Part shown: one piece after another, positions 1 through 6,976 of the stretch | Numbering within the stretch: the stretch's first letter is position 1 | How the letters are laid out: the number at the start of each line of letters is the position of its first letter | NCBI GenBank assembly: GCA_900549345.1 | Contig: UROC01000033.1 | Location: 1 to 18,892 of the forward strand | Reading direction: 5' to 3' | From: an uncultured Collinsella sp. | Lineage (GTDB): Bacteria; Actinomycetota; Coriobacteriia; Coriobacteriales; Coriobacteriaceae | DNA: 18,892 nucleotides | Made by a program: the position numbers and the translations under genes | The notes under the pieces: generated by a model | What the model was told of the DNA's origin: nothing | Seen by the model: only the letters and a program-made list of their open reading frames with translations | Database searches by the model: none

Positions 1-466
1 GGAACTCGCGAAAGCAAAACTCGGCATACCGAACATAGGCGTCGACCGTCTTGCGGTTAAGCCAATCGCCCTGATTGAACAGGGTGGCGGGGGAGTCAAA
101 GTGATGCAGGGACACGTAAGGCTCGATGCCATATTTTTTGCAGCAGGCGAATAGCTCGTGGTAGTGCTTGACGCCCTCGGCGAGCGGTTCGGCATCGTCG
201 CCATTGGGGAAAATGCGAGTCCAGGCGATGGATACGCGGATTGCGTTGAGGCCATGCTCGGCAGAGAGACGGATGTCCTCCTCGTAGCGGTTGTAGAAGT
301 CGCTTGCCGGATCGGGCAAAAAGCGGCCCTGGGCGACAAGATAGTCATCCCACATGGTCTTACCCTTGCCTGCCACTGTGGTGGAGCCTTCTGTTTGATA
401 TGCGGCGGTTGCGGCGCCCCAAACAAAGTCCTTCGGCAGATGCTGTACGCGGTTTAGTAAAGACAT
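1..466 (-). CDS. GH1 phospho-beta-glycosidase, N-terminal part (cut by window edge)
   Basis: This is the first ~155 residues of a glycoside hydrolase family 1 enzyme, whose family cleaves beta-galactosides or beta-glucosides, often 6-phosphorylated after PTS uptake. Visible landmarks are the N-terminal FVWGAATAAYQTEG strand, PASDFYNRY, the IRVSIAWTRIFPNG block and LHHFDSPATLF. These closely parallel the downstream LacG (2120-3559), so a 6-phospho-beta-galactosidase or 6-phospho-beta-glucosidase is likely. The acid/base (TFNE) and nucleophile (TENG) glutamates and the phosphate-binding residues lie beyond the edge, so the substrate cannot be settled. The start was taken at 466, about 9 nt after an AGGA ribosome binding site. 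An in-frame ATG at 472 is possible but sits closer to that site. The gene is divergent from the LacI regulator at 808. Confidence 0.9.
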   Translation of the reverse strand, partial: MSLLNRVQHLPKDFVWGAATAAYQTEGSTTVAGKGKTMWDDYLVAQGRFLPDPASDFYNRYEEDIRLSAEHGLNAIRVSIAWTRIFPNGDDAEPLAEGVKHYHELFACCKKYGIEPYVSLHHFDSPATLFNQGDWLNRKTVDAYVRYAEFCFREF

Positions 467-585
467 ACGCATGTATCCTCTCGTCTCGCTGTTCGGTCTT
501 GTGTGTTTGCGCTCAAAGGGCTCTCAAGGTGACGAACAATAGAGAAATAGGCTGGTTGACGCCTCGTTAAAATGAATAGAACCAA

Positions 586-603
586 AATGAGCACGTGAAC
601 ATT
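586..603. promoter_or_regulatory. LacI-type operator O1 (left divergon)
   Basis: AATGAGCACGTGAACATT is an 18-bp imperfect palindrome centred on CG, as is usual for LacI-family operators. Its half-sites are AATGAGCAC and, on the other strand, AATGTTCAC. It lies between the divergent GH1 gene and the LacI regulator, and its centre is 22 bp (about two helical turns) from that of the next site, so the two sites face the same side of the helix. Binding by the neighbouring regulator is inferred. Confidence 0.7.
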
Positions 604-607
604 TGAC

Positions 608-625
608 AATGAGCACGTTAACATC
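608..625. promoter_or_regulatory. LacI-type operator O2 (left divergon)
   Basis: AATGAGCACGTTAACATC shares its left half exactly with the site at 586-603. Its right half reads GATGTTAAC on the minus strand, close to the half-site AATGTTAAC of the right divergon. A repressor bound here would block transcription of the GH1 gene leftwards and could influence the regulator gene rightwards. Confidence 0.7.
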
Positions 626-738
626 GGTTGGGATGAATAGAAATAGAACAACTTCAAACACCAGCGAACGGTCGAATTTGTTCGGTAAGCGGTTCTGATT
701 GACCGAATTAATCATGCTCTGGTAAGCGGCTCGGGTAT

Positions 739-756
739 GATGAGCACGTTATCAAT
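739..756. promoter_or_regulatory. Putative operator O3 overlapping the regulator's promoter
   Basis: GATGAGCACGTTATCAAT repeats the TGAGCACGTT core of the two upstream sites, again with a central CG, but its right half is degenerate. It overlaps a plausible -10 hexamer, TATGAT at 736-741, about 70 bp before the LacI-family gene. No good -35 accompanies that hexamer. The placement suggests autoregulation, which is inference. Confidence 0.5.
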
Positions 757-807
757 ACATACGCGATGCGCCACGGGCGCTGAGAATAGTCGGGAAAGCA
801 GGCTGGC

Positions 808-1845
808 GTGGAAGGTATGGCTCCGCAGGCAAGGAATGGTCGTTCGGCGAGTGCGGCAGAGGTCGCGGCGCTCGCCGGAGTGAGCCGTCAGACGGTATCG
901 CGCGTGGTCAACGGTATGCCCAATGTGACGGAGAAGACGCGCGAGCGCGTGCTGGCCGCCATGGAGGAGCTGGGCTTTCGTCCCAATTTTGCCGGAACGG
1001 CACTGCGCGGCGGATCGTATCGTTCTATTGGCCTGTGCATGTACAACATTACGCGCGCCGGCAACCTGGCAACGCTCGAGGGCATTATGCAGGCGGCGCG
1101 CGAGCATGATTTTGCCGTCACCATGGTCGAGATGGGCGGCGATGAACCCTATACACTCACCGATGCCTCGCGCCGCATGGTCGAACGACCCGTTGACGGC
1201 ATGATCATCAACATGAACCGCATGGCTCCCGATTTTGAGGAATTTGTTCCCCAGCCAGGGGTGCACACAGTCATCTTGTCCATGTACGCGCATCCGCGCT
1301 GTACGACGATCGACTCCGACCAATATGGGTCGTGCGAGTTGCTGACCAATTATCTGTTGGAGCGTGGACATTCCAACATGAGGTTTGTCGCCGGTCCGGA
1401 AAAGTCGATTTCGTCGCGGTTCCGCGAGGCAGGGTGGTGCGACACGCTCAGACGCGCCCGAATCGATGTCGCCCCTATGTTGCGCGGCGATTGGAGTGCC
1501 GATAGCGGTTATGAGATGGGCCGGCGTATTGCGTCGGAGGTTCTTGCCGGAGGCCCGCAAGCACCGACGGCAGTTCTTGCGGCAAATGACCAGATGGCGC
1601 TTGGAGTTATCGCGGCGCTCGAAAACGCCGGCCTGTCTGTGCCTGATGACGTGAGCGTTGTCGGTATCGACGATGCGCTTGAGGGGACCATTCCGCATAA
1701 TCGTTTGACCACGTTGCGATTTGACCTGTGCGGTGTTGGTAGGCTTGCGTTTGAGGCGGCGATCGGTGATAGCTCGTCTATCGAGGCGATTCGCGTGCCG
1801 AGTACGTTGATCGAGCGTTCGACCGTCAAGGACCTGCGGGTGTAG
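808..1845 (+). CDS. LacI-family transcriptional regulator (left divergon)
   Basis: This 345-aa LacI/GalR-type repressor has an N-terminal helix-turn-helix at about residues 17-36 (AAEVAALAGVSRQTVSRVVNG). A hinge helix follows (FRPNFAGTALRGG), then a periplasmic-binding-protein-like effector domain with the typical late blocks AANDQMALGVI, VPDDVSVVGIDD and RLTTLRFD. Length and order are standard for the family. It is paralogous along its whole length to the regulator at 5758. Its recognition helix carries Arg where E. coli LacI has Tyr17, followed by the same Gln and Arg. It is transcribed away from the GH1 gene and three candidate operators lie in between, so local control and autoregulation are likely. 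A galactoside or sugar phosphate as inducer is a guess. The start is GTG at 808; the in-frame ATG at 817 is an alternative, and neither has a strong ribosome binding site. Confidence 0.92.
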   Translation: MEGMAPQARNGRSASAAEVAALAGVSRQTVSRVVNGMPNVTEKTRERVLAAMEELGFRPNFAGTALRGGSYRSIGLCMYNITRAGNLATLEGIMQAAREHDFAVTMVEMGGDEPYTLTDASRRMVERPVDGMIINMNRMAPDFEEFVPQPGVHTVILSMYAHPRCTTIDSDQYGSCELLTNYLLERGHSNMRFVAGPEKSISSRFREAGWCDTLRRARIDVAPMLRGDWSADSGYEMGRRIASEVLAGGPQAPTAVLAANDQMALGVIAALENAGLSVPDDVSVVGIDDALEGTIPHNRLTTLRFDLCGVGRLAFEAAIGDSSSIEAIRVPSTLIERSTVKDLRV

Positions 1846-1902
1846 CCTCGCTCGGCTCGTTTGTCTTGATCTCCAACAGCTGGGGGCGAAATACTCGGCT
1901 AG

Positions 1903-1994
1903 ATGTTACAGATCGAGATTGAGAGGATTGGCCCGCACGTTTATCTAAATCTGTAACAACTAGACGTCTAAAACCGGTTTTAGTGTTACAGATT
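1903..1994. repeat. Nested palindromes and TGTTACAGAT repeats after the regulator gene
   Basis: The block TGTTACAGAT(C/T)GAGA occurs twice in direct orientation (from 1904 and from 1984) and once inverted (AATCTGTAACA at 1948-1958, a perfect 11-bp inverted match to 1984-1994). Between the inverted arms are two perfect palindromes, TAGACGTCTA (1961-1970) and AAAACCGGTTTT (1970-1981). The structure lies between the convergent regulator and lacG. It could be a terminator, a protein-binding site or a remnant of a small mobile element; the sequence does not decide. Confidence 0.6.
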
Positions 1995-2029
1995 GAGACA
2001 AACGGACCCCGACCCGCCCAAACACAAAG

Positions 2030-2067
2030 GCCGGGGGCGGCGCGCCGTGTGACGTGCCGCCCCCGGC
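2030..2067 (-). terminator. Rho-independent terminator of lacG
   Basis: A perfect 12-bp GC stem (GCCGGGGGCGGC at 2030-2041 with its complement at 2056-2067) encloses a 14-nt loop just beyond the lacG stop codon. On the minus strand it is followed by a T-rich tail (CTTTGTGTTTG). On the plus strand the tail is purine-rich, so it mainly serves lacG. Confidence 0.75.
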
Positions 2068-2119
2068 TGAGAAATGGGGGCAGGTTGTGTGAGCGGGGCA
2101 TCTCGCTCGCCGCAAGTCG

Positions 2120-3559
2120 CTAGTCCAGACGACGGGTCTGCGCCACGTGCTTGTACCAGTAGGCGCTTGCCTTGGGCGTGCGCTTCTGGGTTCCAAAGTC
2201 AACGTAGAAAAAGCCGTAACGCTTGTTGTAGCCGTTGGTCCAGGAGAACTGGTCCTGAAGGCTCCACAGGAAGTAGCCGCCCACGTTGACGCCCACCTCC
2301 ATGGCCTTGAGCAGCCAGCGCAGGTGCTGCTCGATATAGTCGATGCGCGGCTGGTCGTCCACAAAGCCGTCCTTGTAGGGGTCCTTGTAGCCCATGCCGT
2401 TCTCGGTGATGAAGATCTGCTTGTAGTTGGGGTAGCGCTGCTTAATGTAGACGAGCAGATCGAACAGACCCTCGGGATAGATGATCCAGTCCCAGTCGGT
2501 GGTGGGGATGCCGGGCTTGTTCACATGCTCACCAATACCCTTAACGCGCCAGCGGCCGGTGCCCTTCTCGCCCGTACCGTTGTGGTGCAGGTCGTTCTCT
2601 CCATCGTAAGCCTTCAAGAAACGACACTGATAGTTGTTAACGCCCAGGTAGTCGTTGTAGAGCGCAGCCTCGCGCATGATTTCCAGATCTTCGTCCAGGA
2701 TCTGGATGGTGCCGCCCGAGATGGCGGCCAGGCGGTTGGCGCACTCGAGGGTGTCGGGGGCATAGTCGCCGCGGAAGGTGGCGTCGAGCAAGAACTGGTT
2801 CTGCAGCACGTGCTCGTTGTTGGCGGCCTTGATGTCGGCGGGGTCGTTCTCGTTGAGCGGATACTTAAACTCCAGCGATTGAATGACGCCGACCTTGCCC
2901 TTAAAACCGCCGTTGTGGAAGGCCAGCACGGCCTTGGCGTGGGCGAGCATCATGTTGTGCTCGCACTGGAAGGCCTCGGCAAGATGCGCTTTGACGCCGC
3001 CGGGGAAGGTGCCCTCGATGTAGGTGTTGGAGGCGTCGGCCCAGATCTCGTTAAAGGTGAACCAGTAGGTCACCTGGTCGGCGTACTCCTTAAAGCAGAA
3101 GGTGGCAAAGTCCACAAAGGCATCGATGGTCTCGCGGTTGAGGAAGTCGCCCTTCTCAAAGAGGGGAAGCGGCGTATCGAAGTGATGCAGCGTGACGAAC
3201 GGCTCAACATGGTGCTTATGGCACTCGGCGAAGAGATCGTGGTAGAACTGGACGCCCTCGGGGTTGATTTCGCCGGTGCCGTTGGGGAAGATGCGGCTCC
3301 AGGCAATGGAGAGGCGAATGCCGTTGATACCGAACTCCTCGCACAGCTCCAAGTCGACGGGGTACTGGTTGTAGAAGTCCGAAGCGGGATCGGGGGAAAA
3401 GCGCCCCTGGGACTCCAGGAAGTCGTCCCAGGCAACCTTGCCCTTACCGTGAGTGCGGGTCTCGCCCTCTACCTGGTAGGCAGCGGTGGCGCCGCCAAAG
3501 ACAAAGTCCTCGGGAAACTGCGCAGGCGGGTTGGTGACGCTAGCAGGATTAACGGACAT
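2120..3559 (-). CDS. lacG: 6-phospho-beta-galactosidase
   Basis: This GH1 enzyme (479 aa) hydrolyses lactose-6-phosphate from the lactose PTS to galactose-6-phosphate and glucose in the cytoplasm. The acid/base glutamate is in FTFNE (about Glu171) and the nucleophile in ITENGMG (about Glu386). The C-terminal SWTNGYNKRYGFFYV segment keeps the Ser, Lys and Tyr (about 439, 446, 448) that bind the 6-phosphate in lactococcal LacG. It matches remembered lactococcal LacG over the whole length (PASDFYNQYPVDL, CHKHHVEPFVTLHHFDTP, KTPKASAYWYK-like end), with a slightly longer N-terminus. It follows lacE on the same strand, 66 bp away across a hairpin, so the two probably form one transcript. The ribosome binding site before ATG 3559 is weak. 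Confidence 0.95.
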   Translation of the reverse strand: MSVNPASVTNPPAQFPEDFVFGGATAAYQVEGETRTHGKGKVAWDDFLESQGRFSPDPASDFYNQYPVDLELCEEFGINGIRLSIAWSRIFPNGTGEINPEGVQFYHDLFAECHKHHVEPFVTLHHFDTPLPLFEKGDFLNRETIDAFVDFATFCFKEYADQVTYWFTFNEIWADASNTYIEGTFPGGVKAHLAEAFQCEHNMMLAHAKAVLAFHNGGFKGKVGVIQSLEFKYPLNENDPADIKAANNEHVLQNQFLLDATFRGDYAPDTLECANRLAAISGGTIQILDEDLEIMREAALYNDYLGVNNYQCRFLKAYDGENDLHHNGTGEKGTGRWRVKGIGEHVNKPGIPTTDWDWIIYPEGLFDLLVYIKQRYPNYKQIFITENGMGYKDPYKDGFVDDQPRIDYIEQHLRWLLKAMEVGVNVGGYFLWSLQDQFSWTNGYNKRYGFFYVDFGTQKRTPKASAYWYKHVAQTRRLD

Positions 3560-3582
3560 GATGATCCAATCGTCTAAATCGA

Positions 3583-3616
3583 AGGGCCAGCCGTTCTTGG
3601 ATAGTCGGCTGGCCCT
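3583..3616 (-). terminator. Hairpin in the lacE-lacG intergenic gap
   Basis: A perfect 11-bp stem (AGGGCCAGCCG at 3583-3593 with CGGCTGGCCCT at 3606-3616, 12-nt loop) fills the short gap between lacE and lacG. On the minus strand it is followed only by a weak T stretch. It may act as a partial terminator or an mRNA-stabilising structure that adjusts LacE and LacG levels, not as a full stop. Confidence 0.55.
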
Positions 3617-3625
3617 AAGCGTTAC

Positions 3626-5401
3626 TTACTTCGACAGCTGCTCGCTCACAAAGGCGAGAGACTTGTCGCCGTTCTGGGAGAGCTCAATGTACTGCTTACC
3701 GCGGCAGGCGACGCATTTGTTGCCCACGCGCTCGCAGTCTTTCTGCAGGTCGGCCAGGTAGCTTGCGGCCTGCGGGGCCAGGACGACTAGGTCAAAGTCG
3801 GGGAGCATGTCCACGTGGTTGCCATAGGCCTCGGCAGCGGTCTCAAGATCGATGCCGCGCTCCTTGGCGGCCTTGGCCAGCGCGTTGGCGAGCAGGCCCG
3901 AAGTGCCGCCGCCCTGGCAGAGCACGAGCACGCGCTTGCCGTTAAGGTCGCTGGCGGTCGTTGCCTCGGCAGCGGGTGCTGCGGAAGCGGCAGGGGCGTC
4001 GGCCTTCACGGCCTCGGCAGCGGCGCCGGCGGCAACGCTCTTGGCATCGGCCTTGCCCTGGAAGGCATCGTTGAGTTTGGCGGCCTTCTCGGCGTTCTTG
4101 GCGGCGAGCTCCTCCTGGGAGATCTCGGCCTCCTCGGCGCACTTCTGGGCGTCATAGGCACGGAAGAACGGGTAGTACAGGGCAAAGTCGACGACCAGGA
4201 TGAGGGCGAGCATCACAAAGGCGAGCGGCTGGAAGCCCAAGCCCATGATGGTGCCGATGGGGCCGGGGACGGTCCAAGGCAGGGTGTACATAAAGCCGTT
4301 CATGCCCAAGAAGTCGATAAAGATCTTGAGGATCCAGATGTTGGCGATCGGGGCAAAGACAAACGGGACAAAGAAGACGGGGTTGAGCACGATAGGTGCG
4401 GCGAACAGCAGCGGCTCGTTGACGGCAAAGCACACGGGGACGATGGCTGCCTTACCGACGGCGCGCATCTCCTGAGACTTGGCCAGGAAGCAGAACATGA
4501 AGACCAGGACGAGCGTGGCACCGGTGCCGCCCATGCAGACGACGAAGTACTGGGCACCCTGGGTCAGGACAGCGGAAGCGTGCTGGCCAGCCTGGAACGC
4601 AGCCAGGTTGTCGGTCATGTTGGCAACAAGGGCGGCGGCGATGGCGGGCTCGACGATCGAGGGGCCGTGGACGCCCACGAACCAGAACAGGCTCATGGCG
4701 CCGTAGATCACAGCGAGGCCGATGTAGCCGTCGGCAGCGGTGAACAGGGGCTGGAACACCTGGATGACGCCCTGGGCAAAGCAGAAGCCAAAGGCAGCGC
4801 GGAAGACGATGTCAAAGACCCAAAAGACGGTGATGCAGACGGAGAAGGGGATGATGTCCTTAAAGGTCTGCGAGATGTTGGGCGGAACCTGCTCGGGCAT
4901 CTTGACGGTGATGTTGCGCTTGATAAAGAACTTGTAGATGATGCCGGTCGCAAACGCAGCGATGAAGGCGGTCAGCAGGCCCTTGGAACCAAGATAGGTG
5001 GTGTTGAAGCCGCTGGCGGCGTCCGTGGCGATCGTATCGCTCGAAAGGAGCAGGAAGCCGATGATGGCTGCGCACATGCACGAGATGAAGTTGATCTGGT
5101 TGTTCTTGGGCAGGTCGCGGTTCTGAGCGTCGGCGAAGTGCTTGGCGGTGGTGGCGGCGCAGGCGATGGCCAGGATGCCCATGGAGTAGTTGTAGCACTT
5201 CCACAGGGCGTTGTTGATGTCATCGGGCCAATAGAAACCCCAGATGTTGGGGACCGAGGCTACCAGGCAGAAGATGGACGAGAAGATGATGATGGGGATG
5301 ACGGAGATAAAGCCGTCGCGGATCGCCTTGAGGTACTTGTTGCGGGCGATCGCGTTGAAAAAGGGCTGACCTTTTTCGATGGTGGCGATGAGTTGCTCCA
5401 T
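3626..5401 (-). CDS. lacE: Lactose-specific PTS permease, EIICB
   Basis: This 591-aa inner-membrane transporter takes up lactose and phosphorylates it to lactose-6-phosphate with phosphate relayed from HPr through EIIA (LacF). The EIIC domain (about residues 1-430) begins EKGQPFFNAIARNKYLKAIRDGF. It contains NRDLPKNNQINF, the GVHGPSIVEPAIAA loop, NEPLLFAAPIVLNP and many hydrophobic segments. An Ala/Lys/Glu-rich linker (about 430-490) joins it to a C-terminal EIIB domain whose phospho-cysteine lies in VLVLCQGGGTSG (about Cys495). The layout and sequence follow lactococcal LacE. An AGGAG ribosome binding site lies 8 nt before ATG 5401. The gene is first in a lacE-lacG unit, divergent from the regulator at 5758, with an operator abutting its probable -35. 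Confidence 0.95.
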   Translation of the reverse strand: MEQLIATIEKGQPFFNAIARNKYLKAIRDGFISVIPIIIFSSIFCLVASVPNIWGFYWPDDINNALWKCYNYSMGILAIACAATTAKHFADAQNRDLPKNNQINFISCMCAAIIGFLLLSSDTIATDAASGFNTTYLGSKGLLTAFIAAFATGIIYKFFIKRNITVKMPEQVPPNISQTFKDIIPFSVCITVFWVFDIVFRAAFGFCFAQGVIQVFQPLFTAADGYIGLAVIYGAMSLFWFVGVHGPSIVEPAIAAALVANMTDNLAAFQAGQHASAVLTQGAQYFVVCMGGTGATLVLVFMFCFLAKSQEMRAVGKAAIVPVCFAVNEPLLFAAPIVLNPVFFVPFVFAPIANIWILKIFIDFLGMNGFMYTLPWTVPGPIGTIMGLGFQPLAFVMLALILVVDFALYYPFFRAYDAQKCAEEAEISQEELAAKNAEKAAKLNDAFQGKADAKSVAAGAAAEAVKADAPAASAAPAAEATTASDLNGKRVLVLCQGGGTSGLLANALAKAAKERGIDLETAAEAYGNHVDMLPDFDLVVLAPQAASYLADLQKDCERVGNKCVACRGKQYIELSQNGDKSLAFVSEQLSK

Positions 5402-5434
5402 GCAAAGCTCCTAAGAGTCGGTGGGTTAGCAACG

Positions 5435-5462
5435 ATGGTAGCTGTTGGCGTTCGGTTGCCAA
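5435..5462 (-). promoter_or_regulatory. Probable lacE promoter
   Basis: On the minus strand TTGGCA (5457-5462) and TACCAT (5435-5440) are 16 bp apart, resembling -35 and -10 boxes, and lie about 35 bp before the lacE start. The operator at 5463-5480 directly abuts the -35, which would suit repression. Hexamer matches are moderate, so this is a prediction. Confidence 0.45.
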
Positions 5463-5480
5463 AATGTTGACGTTGCCATT
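5463..5480. promoter_or_regulatory. LacI-type operator next to the lacE promoter
   Basis: AATGTTGACGTTGCCATT is an 18-bp near-palindrome with central CG. Its half-sites are AATGTTGAC and, on the opposite strand, AATGGCAAC. It is an almost exact inverted copy of the site at 5582-5599 (one base differs), with centres 119 bp apart, allowing repression through a DNA loop. Confidence 0.75.
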
Positions 5481-5498
5481 TTGTGACACAAAAAAGAC

Positions 5499-5536
5499 GC
5501 GAACCGGTGGTTCTTGTGCCTGCGAACCGTCGATTC
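5499..5536. repeat. Tandem near-repeat between lacE and its divergent regulator
   Basis: GCGAACCGGTGGTTC (5499-5513) is followed 23 bp later by GCGAACCGTCGATTC (5522-5536). The first copy can also fold on itself (GAACC/GGTTC). The pair may be a binding site for another regulator. Nothing else firm is seen in this ~356-bp intergenic region beyond the two operators, the lacE promoter and a TATACT hexamer at 5686 that could be a -10 for the regulator gene. Confidence 0.35.
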
Positions 5537-5581
5537 CTTATGCGTAAACGATTGAGCCGCCCGGTGGCTCTGTGTTTGCAC

Positions 5582-5599
5582 AATGGCAACGTTAACATT
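5582..5599. promoter_or_regulatory. LacI-type operator upstream of the right-divergon regulator
   Basis: AATGGCAACGTTAACATT is a good palindrome with half-sites AATGGCAAC and AATGTTAAC. It also fits the general catabolite-control consensus WTGNNARCGNWWWCAW at every position. It could therefore be bound by the neighbouring LacI-family protein, by a CcpA-like protein, or by both. The local regulator is the simpler choice because a sister site flanks the lacE promoter. Confidence 0.7.
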
Positions 5600-5757
5600 T
5601 GGGCGACAAAAGCCGTTCGTGGAAGCGGGATTGTCGGTGAACGGTAGGTTTTGGGTGGTGAGCGTATGGCGGAGGAGGCGTTAGATATACTTAAAGACGT
5701 TTCATTTGACTGCGTAGGGTGCCACCAATGGCATCGTTGACATAGAAAGATCGACCT

Positions 5758-6762
5758 ATGGCCGCTGTTAAAAAATCGGTATCCGTCAAAGATGTGGCAC
5801 GTCTTGCGGGCGTCTCGGAGCAGACGGTCTCGCGCACCGTGCACGATTCGCCCAGCGTGCGCCCCGAGACCAAGGAGCGCGTGCGCGCCGCCATGCGCGA
5901 GCTCGGCTATCGTCCAAACTTCGCCGGCCGGTCGCTGCGCCGCGGCAAGTTCAAGACGGTCGGCGTCGCCATGTTCAGCATTACCGGTACCGGCAACCTC
6001 GACCGTATGGAGGGCTTTGCCGCCGCCGCCGACAAGCACGGCTATGCCATCACCCTTACTAAAGTAGATGGACATCCCTATACCCTCGAGAGTGCATCGT
6101 CGCGCATGAGCGCACTGCCGGTGGATGGCATGGTTGTGATCATGAATCGCATGCCGGCGGACTTTGGCACCTTCGAGCCGCTGCCCGGCATGCAGACGGT
6201 GCTCGTTACCATGCTGGAGCACCCGCTCTGTTCAACGGTCGATAACGACCAGTTCGATTGCTCGCGCCAAGTTGTCGAGTATTTGCTGGGGCAGGGGCAC
6301 AAGACCGTGCACTTTATCTCGTGCCCCGAGCGCTCGCTTTCGGGCATGCAGCGCGAGGAAGGCTGGCGCGAGACATTGCGTGCGCATGGTATTGAACCGC
6401 CGCGACTCGTCCGTGGCGATTGGACGGCACAGAGCGGATATGCCGCCGGTCAGGCTCTGGCGGACGATCCGACCTGTACGGCCATTTATGCTTCCAACGA
6501 TGCCATGGCATATGGCTGCATCCGTGGGCTCGAGTCGCGCGGGAAGCGCGTGCCCGAGGATGTGAGCGTAGTGGGTGTTGATGACAGCCTGGGCGATATC
6601 GTGCCCGACCGTCGCCTGACCACGGTGCGCTTTGACAACAAGCGCGTCGGCATGTGGGCGGTCGACAAGATTGCCGGCGCCGAGGGGGGTGCGTCTGGCG
6701 TGGAGCACATGCTGATCCCCGGTATGCTCGTAGAGGGCGATACGGTGCGCGATTTGCGTTAG
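5758..6762 (+). CDS. LacI-family transcriptional regulator of the lactose genes
   Basis: This 334-aa LacI/GalR-family repressor has its helix-turn-helix at about residues 10-30 (VKDVARLAGVSEQTVSRTVHD). The hinge is YRPNFAGRSLRRG, and the ligand-binding domain ends with YASNDAMAYG, VPEDVSVVGVDD and RLTTVRFDNKRVG. It is a whole-length paralogue of the regulator at 808. In its recognition helix a Glu replaces that protein's Arg at the position of E. coli LacI Tyr17. It is divergent from lacE-lacG, with two matched operators in the shared intergenic region, so it probably represses lacEG and perhaps itself. Lactose operons of Firmicutes use a DeoR-type LacR instead, so calling this lacR would mislead. 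Only a weak GAAAGA ribosome binding site precedes ATG 5758. Confidence 0.92.
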   Translation: MAAVKKSVSVKDVARLAGVSEQTVSRTVHDSPSVRPETKERVRAAMRELGYRPNFAGRSLRRGKFKTVGVAMFSITGTGNLDRMEGFAAAADKHGYAITLTKVDGHPYTLESASSRMSALPVDGMVVIMNRMPADFGTFEPLPGMQTVLVTMLEHPLCSTVDNDQFDCSRQVVEYLLGQGHKTVHFISCPERSLSGMQREEGWRETLRAHGIEPPRLVRGDWTAQSGYAAGQALADDPTCTAIYASNDAMAYGCIRGLESRGKRVPEDVSVVGVDDSLGDIVPDRRLTTVRFDNKRVGMWAVDKIAGAEGGASGVEHMLIPGMLVEGDTVRDLR

Positions 6763-6822
6763 GGTGCGGTCCTGTTTGGGTTGTCGCTAATTGTGTTCGA
6801 TATTGTTTGGATTGGTTTAAAA

Positions 6823-6851
6823 ACCGTTCACGGGCGAAAAGTGACCGTTCA
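6823..6851. promoter_or_regulatory. Pair of ACCGTTCA direct repeats upstream of lacF
   Basis: ACCGTTCA occurs at 6823-6830 and 6844-6851, 21 bp apart (two helical turns). The same octamer is inverted at 5638-5645 (TGAACGGT) in the lacE/regulator gap. A related GAACGGTC is at 666-673 in the left divergon. Spacing and recurrence suggest a regulator site; the protein is unknown. Confidence 0.35.
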
Positions 6852-6874
6852 TAGCTCGAAATTACGTTTTGCGC

Positions 6875-6886
6875 TGTTCTTTTTTG
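6875..6886. promoter_or_regulatory. TGTTCTTTTTTG motif upstream of lacF
   Basis: This 12-mer is found inverted and identical at 8757-8768 upstream of lacA, where it is part of a perfect inverted repeat. A shared motif before two separate lac transcription units suggests co-regulation by a factor distinct from the two LacI proteins, whose operators look different. Confidence 0.45.
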
Positions 6887-6976
6887 TTTGAATGTTATTG
6901 TTTCTGTCATACACAGCGCAGCGCGTATGCCCGGACGCGATGCTCTCCGTTGGTTCATATGTGAAAGGAACGCAAT

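Noticed and set aside
712..1698. Open frame of 328 codons on the minus strand opposite the first LacI regulator
   Set aside because: Arg/His-rich shadow frame with no ribosome binding site; the regulator on the plus strand is clear.
2147..3577. Open frame of 476 codons on the plus strand opposite lacG
   Set aside because: Mirror of lacG caused by GC-rich third positions; low-complexity Val/Gly/Leu/Ala composition, no motifs, and lacG is certain.
3815..5470. Open frame of 551 codons on the plus strand opposite lacE
   Set aside because: Composition dominated by Gly, Asp, Val and Ala with no domain; the reverse strand encodes a full LacE.
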